This document shows, in pieces, positions 46,266 to 57,035 of a stretch of 64,000 bases of DNA. The notes beneath the pieces were generated by a model. The model was not told where the DNA came from. It saw only the letters and a list, made by a program, of their open reading frames with translations, and did not search any database. The first letter of the stretch is position 1. Every line of letters starts with the position of its first letter. Both the position numbers and the translations under genes were made by a program. The DNA lies in assembly GCA_951812925.1 (NCBI GenBank), contig OX638370.1, forward strand, positions 22,931,964 through 22,995,963, given 5' to 3'. The DNA comes from Calliopum simillimum. Taxonomy: Eukaryota; Arthropoda; Insecta; Diptera; Lauxaniidae.

Positions 46266-47201
46266 ATTTTGGTCTAAAATGAAAGCCACGGACAACATTT
46301 CAGCGAAATCCGAAAGGGCCAAGTCAACTATTGTCACGCATGGAATTGTTGAGGTGTATTATCGAAACACATAAAAAATCGATCAGTCGAACACATTGAT
46401 AAAGTTGGTATCGTAATTATTCGAATGCCTTCGCGGATCCACAGTCCTTGCTTTCTTCTTTCCAATTCCTTGAAGATCCAACACTTTCCTTTTATTTGCT
46501 AAAACTCTTTATTCAATATTTCATACTTATGACGGATATAGGTAGAGAAAATATCAAAGTCAAAGAATTTTGAAAAGCCAAAAGTTGGTAGCACTTGCCA
46601 AGATTTTGCATTTTGTTGAGAATTCTCACCATATATTTTTAATATCTGTGTGAAGTTTGGTTACATTATCTCAAATAACGCTTTCGGCATTTTATAGGGC
46701 GACAAAATAAAAATATTGGATCCTAACTTTCCGGAAGTTTCTTTTGACAAAATATAGGTGACATGCATTTACCAACACACCTCCTCGTCGGGAAAACCTA
46801 ATCTCCGGGAAACCATTTATGGCTTTGCATCAGATGCGTTCCTTTTAAGGCATCTTCATTTGCCTACGTTGGGTTTCTGCTATATTTGTTCCTGTAAGAG
46901 AAGAAGTGTTAGTAATGTTTTAGCAGCCCTTGCTTTACTTTTCGAGGTATCATCCAATTAAAATTATATTTGTATTGAGTTCTAACACCATTTTTTTGAT
47001 AGATGCTCATTCGGAATGGAACGATCTAAATGAAAAAATCAAAAGATGAAGTTTACTGAGAAAGACTATAGCTATCATATGCCATTAGCAAAAAAATTTA
47101 TTACTACATATATTAATATGTGATAATATGCCTCAAAACGTAAATTTTTGCACTTTCTAGCAAGGATATCTTAAGAACTAGATTGAATTCGACGAATCTA
47201 G
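46266..47201. other. Intron 3, no recognisable feature
   Basis: AT-rich non-coding sequence. No repeat or exon was identified. Confidence 0.5.
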
Positions 47202-48087
47202 TAGAGTAATTTAGGGTAATGTGGACTATGCGGGTAATGTGGTGCACCCTTTTATTTCTCATATTAAAGACTGCACAACAATTCTGGTTATTTGTGAACA
47301 ATAAAAAGTGAAAAACATATTCTTTACGCTCTTTGGCTTTTCTATAATGCTAATTATTCGTGTGAAATTCTTAGCATATGCTGTAGTACTTGTAGTACTT
47401 GGTGAATAACTAAGTTACTTCCTCAGAACTCAGTTTTCTAAAATTCAAATAACTCTAATGCAATTGTGGATCTATTATTCAACGAAAAAATGCATTAGCA
47501 AGTCTGATTTTACATTTCTTTTATATAATCAATGATTATTTCTAAAACGTGATGTATTCGGATAATGTGGACTACCCCATATTATATACCGTATATCAAC
47601 TTTGACTACTATTACACCTTAAAAAGCTAATTTCATGTGTAGGATACCCGAGTTTGAGTAATGTGGAGTACTATTTTACGTATGATTCGATAACCCTTCT
47701 TACTTGTTCACATGTTAGTATGAATTTGGTTTATCTTACCAGAAAATATTATTTAATAAGAATTTAAAGCTATTTCATAGCAAATATAATCTTAAAAATT
47801 ACTACTCGACTTTTAGTCAACAAAATTTGCGAATAACGGTACTTCTTTAGGAAATGGGCAGGGTGAGCCACATTACCCGACACTTTTCTTTTTCAGCTAT
47901 TTTTAGGTACTTTCAATTTAACTGGCCTCACGCTTGAAAATGTTAATATTTTAGTATACAAATTATCAAATAGTAAAAACAATAGAATAACTAATATAAA
48001 TAAATTGACCAAGCTTACCTACTACCATTACTTTGGTAGAAATTGGTAAAAAAGAAAAAGGTAACCACATTACCCTAAATTACTCTA
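47202..48087. mobile_element. 886-bp MITE with 23-bp perfect inverted ends, related to the 34001 MITE
   Basis: The ends are 23-bp perfect inverted repeats beginning TAGAGTAATTTAGGGTAATG (left 47202-47224, right 48065-48087). The motif GGTAATGTGG or a variant recurs inside in both orientations: about 47233, 47562, 47654, 47864 and the termini. The TIR layout (TAGAGTA, a short spacer, GGGTAATGT, then a second GGGTAATGTsGTGCAC) parallels the MITE at 34001, so the two belong to one broader family. There is no transposase. Confidence 0.85.
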
Positions 48088-48231
48088 TTATTTTGAATTC
48101 AAAGGACAATGATTACTCGATATCAACTCTGAAACCCGATACCGCAAAATTAGCGTTACCCTCAGTTTTCAATCTCCCGAACAAACTTTTACGTTGTAGG
48201 CCTAAAATTATCTTGCCCAGTTTTTGATGCT

Positions 48232-48330
48232 TATCAAGAATGTATACATTTTTCAAATCTGCCACGCCTCCCTCTTTTGCTTTAGAAAACCTAAAAGATA
48301 AAGTGAATGTACCCTGAATGTAGGGTATGA
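48232..48330. mobile_element. End fragment of the 'ATACCCTACACC' element
   Basis: GCTTATCAAGAATGTATACA, CTGCCACGCCTCCCTCTTTT and GATAAAGTGAATGTACCCTG match, in reverse complement, the start of the element at 45100. Only about 100 bp is present. Confidence 0.65.
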
Positions 48331-48969
48331 ATAACTAAATAATGAAGCGTTAGAAAAGTTTGTATGACGATGTCAGCATTTTAAATAAAATGCCATAAAG
48401 AAACTTTAGAATTGGACTTATTTCACACATTTCGCACGTCAGCACTTTCAAAAGTTTAACAAAAAATATAAAATCTAATTTTCTACATTTATGCAAACGA
48501 AAAAAATGCCATCCATTTCAATAAATACAAAAAACCCTGGCATAAGATCCTTTTTTTATGCATTTTTCAAGTCATAATTGAACACAATTTCACTCCATTA
48601 AGATACGATATGTTCGAAAGTTTAAATTTTTCTAACAAAAAAAGAAAAAGTAATCCTTTTTCAGCATATGCTCGCAGTCAACTGACTTTGATGCCAATTT
48701 AAATTGGATTTGGCAAAACTAATCTTGCACATAAAAGTAAATTTTTTGGGTCTTTTTTCTTCCAAAGCTCGTTAAATAAATATTTGTTAAAAGTGAAAAA
48801 AAAGAAAGGAAAGAAATGATATGTTCTAACATATAAATGGCAAAAGAGCTTAAGGCTTAGTCCAAGAATAAATAGCTAATTTAAGACTGACAATATCCTT
48901 GTATATCCTTTATAAAACCAAAAAAAGCATCTTAAATCCTTTAATATTCTTCTTTTACTCTTCTTACAG
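48331..48969. other. End of intron 3
   Basis: Non-coding, ending in a T/C-rich tract and TTCTTCTTACAG, the acceptor of the last channel exon. Confidence 0.6.
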
Positions 48970-49768
48970 CAACTGCCCACATGGCACCCCATCTCGTGTA
49001 CCACTTATCTCCTCCTGCTCACGTAGCGGGGGCGGCGACAATAGCGCCACAAATTCAAGCGATTGTGGTAGCACAAAGGAAGGCAGCAGCAGCAAACCCG
49101 TCGTCAGCATACTTAGTAACCGTAGCAGCGGTGGTACCAGCAGTGGCATGGCACGTGGCATCATGCACTCAACGGCAGCAACTTTTCATCGTCATACGCT
49201 GCATACATTTCATCGCAGCGGTACACGACGTAAGGCAGCTGCAGCACGTGGACGTAATTGCACTTTCCGTTCTACAAATTTTTCCACCAACAACACCAGC
49301 ACCGGTTGTTATGGTGATACAACAGAAACATCCGATGATGACTATGATGATTTATGTCATGGTAGTGCTGATTTTGTGCTAAATGCTAGGCGTGATGAGG
49401 ATGATGCGGATGATGATGATTCCGATGATGAGTTAGTGACAAAACAACGTGATCCACAGGTGCCCATCACTATTGTGTTGCTCATCTTGGTGTGTTACAT
49501 TTGTTTGGGTACGGTGATTTTTGCGCTCTGGGAGAATTGGTCACTTATTGATGGTGCGTACTTTTGTTTTGTCACTTTATCGACCATTGGTTATGGTGAT
49601 TTTTTGCCTGAACGCACTTTTCATGGTCCCGAAGTGCAGCTATTTGCCTGTTGCGCCTATTTATTACTTGGATTGGTGTTGGTGGCAATGTCCTTTAGCA
49701 TTTTGGAAACACAATTGATGTGGAAATGCAAACGCATTGCGGTACGATTAAAGTTGGCCAAAGAATGA
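48970..49768 (+). CDS. K2P potassium channel, last exon: acidic linker, M3, pore loop 2, M4
   Basis: The terminal exon starts after TTCTTACAG; AG from 24148 plus C gives Ser, then NCPHGTPSRVPLISSC. A Ser/Gly/Thr- and His/Arg-rich part is followed by an acidic block (DEDDADDDDSDDE). Then come M3 (ITIVLLILVCYICLGTVIFA), pore helix and selectivity filter (TLSTIGYGD) and M4 (LFACCAYLLLGLVLVAMSFS). The protein ends 21 residues later at RLKLAKE, so the C-terminal tail is very short for a K2P channel. The filter TIGYGD is intact. K2P channels carry background K+ leak at the plasma membrane as dimers; only the second pore domain is in the window. It matches one of the less-studied fly KCNK genes, but I cannot say which. 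Confidence 0.93.
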
Positions 49769-50222
49769 TGGCAAACACAGGGTGGTGGCATACAAATTGC
49801 AACGTTTTTGTAAAGTCGCAATGGAAGAGATTGTAAATAGTAGCATATCGCTTAGTAAGAAAGTGGAAAAAAAGTGTAATGATGTAAATACTGGTTAATG
49901 TAATGATTCTCAATGTATTTTCATATACGAAATACTGTACGCTGGAGAGTTAGTATGCTAAGAAATATTTAGTTAGCCAGCAAGCAATGTAATGAATAAA
50001 ACTGAGGCTTAGTTTAATTAAAACACTACTAATACTTAAATTTGTAATTGTCTCTAATAATTTTATATTTATAGTGTAATATTAGTAAGTTATTAATGAT
50101 AGCAACTGTAAAATAAATATAAATTCAAAAAATATATACATGGCGTCAAGAGATCATACTATGTAAGTACCAAAATCAAAACAAATCAAAAACCAATAAA
50201 GTTCATAGAATTTTTACTATCG
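49769..50222 (+). other. 3' UTR of the K2P gene with polyadenylation signals
   Basis: Follows the TGA at 49766-49768. AATAAA hexamers occur at 49995-50000, 50112-50117 and 50195-50200, the last followed about 20 bases later by a T-rich GTCTTTATGTTTTTTTTT tract that could serve as the downstream element. Alternative 3' ends are possible. Confidence 0.6.
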
Positions 50223-50831
50223 TCTTTATGTTTTTTTTTTTCTAAGATGAGTTACACAAACTATTTGGAAAAATTTCAAACATTTAGGCAAAGCTTGAAA
50301 AAAGTCAATCAAAAGCAGAAAATTTAAGTTCGTATTTTCATATGTGGAAAAGGAAGCCATCTCAAGATTTGAGATATCTAATGCTCAAAAAATCAAATTT
50401 TGTATTTTTGTATTGAAATCATTGTTTTGCTTTTACTTTAATGATGACAATAACTAAAGAGTATAATAGAACAAATAACTCAAAACTCGGGAAAACTTAC
50501 TTAGTACTTTTCACTTGTATAGGGACGACATCATTCTAATAACACTTATACTTATATCATTGAAATGAACATGATTCAGACTTTTGAAATGTAACACTTC
50601 CAATACACTATTAAAAAGCTTTGAAACAGATATTCGAGCAAATAAAATGAAAGTGCCATATAGCACTCATGACGCAAACAGGAGAATACAATGCCACTGT
50701 TACTTTTAGATGAAAAGAGGCTGAAGCAGACAAACCGTATCAAATTAGCCTAAGTGTCTTTATTCTTCCACAGCCTTGTCAATCTAAGAACTTATCCGTT
50801 AAGTTACAACCGCTTTAGTATGTATGGTTCC
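50223..50831. other. Intergenic, no recognisable feature
   Basis: AT-rich sequence, no supported gene. Positions 50824-50831 (ATGGTTCC) are the left target duplication of the hAT element. Confidence 0.5.
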
Positions 50832-51001
50832 CAGTGGCGTATCCAGGGGGGAGAGGCGATGGGGCCGATCGGCCCCCCTTTCAAACCAAGTACAAACATT
50901 TTTTTTTTTAAATTATATGTAAAGATTTTAAAATCATTCTGTTATTATCTAGAAATGTAGTCAATCGGCCCCCCCTCTTGACAGTGCTGGATCCACCACT
51001 G
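50832..51001. mobile_element. 170-bp hAT-type MITE with exact 8-bp target duplication
   Basis: Starts CAGTGGCGTATCCAGG and ends CTGGATCCACCACTG, an imperfect inverted repeat with the CAGTGG/CCACTG ends often seen in hAT elements. ATGGTTCC flanks both sides (50824-50831 and 51002-51009). The inside is G-rich on one side (GGGGCCGATCGGCCCCCC), C-rich on the other (CAATCGGCCCCCCCTC), and AT-rich between. It is too short for any protein. Confidence 0.93.
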
Positions 51002-51009
51002 ATGGTTCC

Positions 51010-51496
51010 AACCACAAGATGAAGATGATACACCAGCTAAAATTTGTACCTATACCTGACTGGCTATCTTCTTCTGAACTATCATCAACTGAATGTTTTT
51101 TGAGAGAGGAGTATAAAAGCATGGCACGGTGTGCAAACAAGAAATCTTAATGGAACGACGTAGGGTACCCATTTTTTGCTGAAATCAATACCACTGAATC
51201 TCCTGAGTAAATTGATATGCTTTTTACAAACGAAACTTTGACACTTCGTATTTTATTGAGCAAAATGGGTTAATAGATATTTTTCATGGATCTCTTAAGG
51301 AAAGTAAAAATTAAGTAATTCAAACAAAAACTTAAATAGCCATTTTCAATGTATTTTTCGATGCTGATTCCGAAGGGCTAGAAATAAGGTAAGTATGTTT
51401 GGGGAAAATGTTGAAAGCAAAAAAGTAACAGAAATTGGTCTCACACTCGCCGTGGCTACTATTCTATTCTATATCTATTGCGCTGGAAAATAAAAT
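51010..51496. other. Intergenic, no recognisable feature
   Basis: I see nothing beyond AT-rich unique-looking sequence. Confidence 0.5.
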
Positions 51497-51800
51497 GTGA
51501 CCGTTTTGGGCCCATTTTTGAAAAAAAAATTTAATTGCACTAATCGATTGAGGAAGTTCGAAAATAGATTTTCGACATAACCAAAGGAGTACCCGACCTC
51601 TCTAAGTGACCGATTTGGGCCCATTTTTGTCAAAAAATTTGATTGCACCAATGGATGAAGAAAGGTCGAAAATAGACTCTGGACATGACCAGAGGTGTCC
51701 CGGACCCGTGCAAGTGACCGTTTCTGCCACGGTTTTGAAAAATAAATTATATTGCACTCATCGATGTGGAAAGGTTATCAATTGTAGATTTTGGAAATGA
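51497..51800. repeat. Tandem repeat, period about 108 bp, nearly three copies
   Basis: TGACCGTTTTGGGCCCATTT at 51498, TGACCGATTTGGGCCCATTT at 51607 and TGACCGTTTCTGCCACGGTT at 51715 each begin a unit. Each unit then contains ATTGCACTAATCGATTGAG or a variant, and AAAATAGATTTTCGACATAA or a variant. The units diverge by perhaps 20 percent. It is non-coding. Confidence 0.8.
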
Positions 51801-51943
51801 CCACAGTTTTTGAAAAAACTAATATTTAAAAACTTTTAGGAATAAAATTTTTTTTTTTGTACGATCGTGTGCCCACAACATTGCCCTGCGACATTGTACA
51901 ATTTCGCTATTCTGTGCTTGAAATAAAAAGTTATACTGTAAAA

Positions 51944-52090
51944 GACAATCACTTTTTTTCCGGAAAGAAGTCCTTAAGGAAAAAGGCATTCCGGAAAACG
52001 GATTCCGGAAAAAAGTTTTCAGGTTTTTGGACATTCCGGAAAATAGACCCTCCGGAGATTAGATTCCGGAAAGTGGGCGGGAACCGACTA
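51944..52090. repeat. TTCCGGAAAA-rich minisatellite
   Basis: ATTCCGGAAAA or CCGGAAAG recurs about eight times in 150 bp with variable spacers. The unit is itself palindromic (TTCCGGAA). Confidence 0.7.
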
Positions 52091-52377
52091 GAACGTCTCT
52101 TCTCATCAAATTTTCCCTTTTCCGCAAAGTTTTTGCCACAAATAGTTATCTTTCATGCCATTTAATGAGAAAAAACTTCGATTCCTTTAACACGTCTTTT
52201 CAGTTTCCCATTTTCACGGAGATATGTCTGATAAACATTAAGTTCTGTAACAAAAACATATACAATAATTCCCTTTTCGCTTATGATTTTGTTACGTTCC
52301 AAGTGACGTCACGAATCGTATGTTCATCTGCATTGGTATATTCACCTACATGGAATATTTAAGTATACGCACTTCAG

Positions 52378-52495
52378 TAAAATATTCACATAAATTTACC
52401 TCAATTTAAATATTCACCTCAATTTAAATATTCACCTCAGTTGAAATGTTCACCCCAAGTGAAATGTTTACCTGAATTTAAATATTCACCACAAG
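52378..52495. repeat. Minisatellite, unit AATATTCACCTCAATTTA
   Basis: About six units of 17-18 bp: TAAATATTCACCTCAATT with variants (GAAATGTTCACCCCAAGT). Confidence 0.85.
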
Positions 52496-52657
52496 ACCTC
52501 GTATCGCTTAGGTAATTCTAGGGTAGTTAGTACTTTAAGCGTGCATGGTAGTGTGGTCTTAAGGTCTTAGGATGGGTTCCTCATACATTCTGAAGACTCC
52601 TGGACACCATCTGGTGAAGAATGCTGTAGTCTGTACGGCGAATAATTTTTTTTAATA

Positions 52658-53509
52658 CTGGGTGTACATCTTAAAAACCGGAATTTGACGGTGGATGTCC
52701 GTACTAACAAATATCGTGAAAGCTCGAACTTTATATATATGTCATTTTGAAGGTACATTTGACAGCTGTCAAAATCAGTCAACAAAACAATTTTTTCTTG
52801 TGTGCATCATTATTATTTTTCACGATGAATAACTTCGAAAATTGGAGAAAAAGACAGCATTTGCGGGAGGTTCTGTTGGGTAATTTTTTTGCAAAGAAAA
52901 CTGCTGCGGAAAGTCATCGCATTATTGTAGAAGTTTATGGGGACTATGCTCCAGCTGAATCAAGCTGTCGTGAGTGGTTTCGACGGTTTAAAAGTGGTGA
53001 TTTTGATGTCGAAGACAGAGAACGTCCTGGTCAGGACCAGCTAGGTGTGATCCATTACGAGCTGTTGCCAGGTGGCCAAACCATTAATGCTCAACTCTAT
53101 CGTCAACAATTGATCCGATTGAAGCAGAAAATCCAGGCGGAGCGGCCAACGTATGCGACCAGACACGAGTCAATCATTTTCCACCACGATAACGCTCGGC
53201 CACATATTGCTGCCCCAGTCAAAAATTACCTGGAAAACAACGGATGGGAAATATATACAAATTTTGCCTCATCCGCCTTATAGCCCAGATCTTGCACCAT
53301 CAGACTACCATTTGTTCCGGTCAATGCAGAATGCCCTATCAGGAATACGGTTCACTTAAGTTCAAGATATCGAAAATTGGCTCGATTCATTTTTGGCCGC
53401 CAAGCCGGCGCAATTTTTTTGGGATGGAATTCATAAATTGCCTGAAAGATGGGGAAATGTTGTAACTTCTAATGGACAATACTTTGAATAAAATATATTG
53501 TACACCCAA
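52658..53509 (+). mobile_element. Deleted mariner transposon copy, 852 bp
   Basis: The ends CTGGGTGTACA (52658) and TGTACACCCAA (to 53509) are inverted and flanked by TA on both sides (52656-52657 and 53510-53511), as expected for Tc1/mariner insertion. Inside is a broken mariner transposase. A full mariner is about 1.3 kb, so about 0.4 kb has been lost from the middle. Confidence 0.88.
52825..53491 (+). pseudogene. Mariner transposase, internally deleted and frameshifted
   Basis: The start MNNFENWRKRQHLREVLLGN and FAKKTAAESHRIIVEVYGDY, then CREWFRRFKSGDFDVEDRER, are the N-terminal HTH region of mariner transposases. After RPGQ the frame jumps directly to DQLGVIHYELLPGGQTINAQ, so the second HTH part and the region with the first catalytic Asp are deleted. 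The second Asp is in FHHDNARPHIAAP. Near 53265 the frame shifts, and PPYSPDLAPSDYHLF (third Asp of the D34D triad) is in another frame. A stop follows at 53357-53359, and the C-terminal AAKPAQFFWDG part continues after it to 53491. It cannot be active. Confidence 0.9.
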
Positions 53510-56500
53510 TAGTATTCACTAGGCGTACATGGTAGTTTTGAATAACAAATCTTGAGTATAATTTTACCGACACAGATAAACAATACTACGTAGTATCCAT
53601 ATTCGACACGTAAGCAGTTGTCAACTAAAATGGTCAAGGATTTCAACATCGGATAATCGAATGCAGAAACCCCGATATATCCCGGCCGAGAAAATCATTT
53701 AAAGAATATTATAAATCAGTCTTGAATAACATAACACATTGTTTGTAAAGTATTATTAAGAAATATAAAACAATGCTGTTAAGTAAAGAAACCAATTTAT
53801 CTGCAGTAGGAACTCCAGCAAGTAAATAAATAAATATTTTTGTAAATTCAAAGTTTTGAATTGTTTTTTACTCTGACCCCGGGGCACCGCTGCAGCTTAC
53901 TTCAGCCCTAGAACAAAACAATAGTTACAATTTTAAATACAAAATCAGTGGTTTTTAGTGATTTAAATTTGCGTTATATTATTATTTCAAAAATATATTT
54001 TGGAGTTCAGCTGTTAAATTTATTACTCTGCAAGTTAACAACTCTGAATGTACACACAAACTTTGACCTTTGCCATGAAACGACATTTCATATAAACTAT
54101 GTGCAATTCAATATATTCTGCCATGCGTCTCTTAATCAAATTTAAACTGCCAAATGGACATATGAATTCTAAAAATTTCATAATCTCGTTTTACTTCGAA
54201 ATCCTTGACATTTGTATGCCTTTACAGAGGAAAAAATTCAACAAGCAACATTTTGAATTTAGAGCTAAGTACATAAACAAAGTTTGTTATTTCAACGTAG
54301 AAGATTTAGTATTTTAATATTTGTATTTTTTCGCTATTTCTTAGCGGAAATTTAATAATGTTTTCCCTCAGTGTACGTATAAGTACTACGCATGGTATTC
54401 ATAGTGAATTACCTATAGCAAACATGCTCATGTGGGCCATCCACCTTTGACTAAACATTAGAAACATCTGATTTCGCGGGCCAATGCAAAACCAAATTAT
54501 TTAAACTGAAAGAGGCAATATCACGTGTCGTTTGAACAATGGTAAGCCTCCCACTCCAGTTTTTTTCTGCAAAGTCATTCACTGAGGATCAAATATACAG
54601 AAACGTTTTATTTTTCAAAAACGGTCAATGACCTAATCGATTTAACAGGTCGAATTTCGGTTACCATATGGCCTTTAGAACAAATCAAAACAAAAATAGT
54701 AATTTTCAATGTATTTTCCGATGCTGAATCCGAATTGCTATATATTGTATGGTTTTGAAATATCCTATCCTACAAGTTCAAAAACACGAATTTTGAGGGT
54801 TTTTTTTTTTTTGTTTTTTGCCTTAAGTCAAAGCTTTGAATTTAAAACTGAATATCTTGAAATTGAAGTATCCTATTCTGTTGACGTCTTTAGGGATCCT
54901 TTCTATTTTATATGCTGAACATTCTTTTCGAATCAAATTTTTCTGTATAATTTACATGCTTCGGGAAAAATTCTAAAAAAGGGGTTTCTAAAATACCCCA
55001 AAATGGTTCTAAGTAAAAAAAGCTTTTCGGTTCATTGCGCCAAACCTTCTTTTAATCAACAAGAATGTAGGAATTGATTTTAACAGATTTTCAGGCATAT
55101 CAGTTCCACTCCGAAAAAGGGGTATATATTAATACACTAAACAAAAATTTGTCCTACTTTTTTTATTATGTTAGATATGGAACACGACTTTGAATTATAC
55201 ATCATTAGAAAAATATTTGTGTGTAAATGTGCACAAAGTAAAAATTATTTTAATATTTTACCATTTACCCAAATAAAATTAAGTGAAAATTTTTTAATGT
55301 TAACAACTACAAAACACTAGGTCACACAGAGTTGAATACAGCACGAAGAAAAAGACAAGAAACTGACCGGCATTGACTTCATGATTTTTATTTTCTTTCG
55401 TTGCACATTTGTCATTGTACCAGTCTTTCTATTTTGTATCAAATAGCAAAAAAAGTACTAAAACTGTCCAAAAAGTACCAAAATTATTCAAATTGTGGTA
55501 AAATTTTGACCATTGGGCGATTAAATGCAAGATCAGTTGTTTTTTATTTTACTTGGCGGCAAAACGTTTCAATCGCGTGCCAAATTTTGAATGTTTTTCT
55601 CTAGATGAGCATATCTGACCAATAGCTAGTAGTCGTAGTCATCATATTTCAAAACATCATGCCACTTGCTGAAATTTCATTGATTTGAATGCCATTTGAC
55701 AAAAATCTATTTACAGCCATATTGTCCTTCAAAGCTCTTTCAATTGGCAGGTTTCGCTCTCCACATCATCGTCTGACGGTGCAATTTATTTGATGATAAA
55801 TTATGCGTTGTTCCCTACGTTTATTGCATTTTAAATTGGCATTAAAAAAGTCGAACGCTGAAATATGACCGCGTCGTCGTCGTCCAGCACGTGTGTTCGT
55901 CCCAATTGTATTTGTTCTGGAATAAAGTTTTCATTTGGGACTTCAGCGGATGGTTGTTGTAGTCAAAAATATTTCATGCTATTGATATCACTTATAAAAG
56001 GTACCCAGATATTTATGTCATTTAGCATATTTGCATAATTTATTGATTTGGTGCTTATGTAAAATTGGCATAAAAGTCACTTTGGGTGTTCTTATAGGGT
56101 ATTCGTTTTTAATATATAAATGTTTATAATACTGTATGTAAGTAGATATGTATATTCAAATAATTGCTCGAAAAAAATTCAAAAAAGCACACGCTCCTTA
56201 GTTGCAATCAATGTTTTTTCATTAATATTTGTTTCATCAATGTTGCTACCTCATTCTCTGAAAAATTATGTGCAAAAATCCAATGGCAACATTGGCTGTT
56301 CGCCTAAAGCAAAATGAATTAAATTTAAATATTTATAGGAATAAGGATACTTTCGCAAAAATTATGCTAAAAAACAAAAAAAGAGAAAACCAAAATTGCA
56401 AACAAACAAAATTTGATAAAAAAAGCAAACAGCACACAAATGAGTACCCAGGCATATTGAACTGATATGAATAAAAATTGACTTTAAAGTTTGGCATGCG

Positions 56501-56704
56501 AAAAAAAAAATTCAAAAATTATACAGAAAAATATTCTTGTAAACGTAGCGTGTGCTTCGATTATCAATTGAACGTTTGTCCTTCAAGCCCATGGGGCACA
56601 TGCATATGTTTGTGCGTAAAACGGAAATGAAAAGAAATTTTTCTGATATCTCCAAAACGTCATGAAAAAACTGTAAGAAGCTGATGGCAATAAAAAACTA
56701 GTAA
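53510..56704. other. Intergenic, no supported gene
   Basis: AT-rich. Positions 54555-54680 (CACTCCAGTTTTTTTCTGCA ... GGTCGAATTTCGGTTACC) match 63258-63385 in the same orientation, a dispersed repeat pair. Near 55876 there is a CGTCGTCGTCGTC tract. I see nothing else. Confidence 0.5.
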
Positions 56705-57035
56705 GGGTGTAACCTTTGGCTTGTCGATACATTGAATACACTACACTGCAGTATTTGAAAATTTTGCTTATTTGGGAGGTGCCACGCCCTCTGGTGCGAG
56801 TTCACCCAGTTTCTGCTCTGAGCTTGAGCTTAAAATTCGAAATATTTATGTGTATTTTGGTTGCATTGTCGTGAAAAATGCTCCTAAAGTTGCATTTTGA
56901 ATATATTTTTTGTATGGGCGGTAGGCGTCTCCGTTGATCGATTTCTCTGATTTTTAGTCACACGAGTTAAATTTGACGACGAAGGCAGTGTACTAAATTT
57001 TATTGAAATATCTTAGTTTTCTTAAAAAAAAAATA

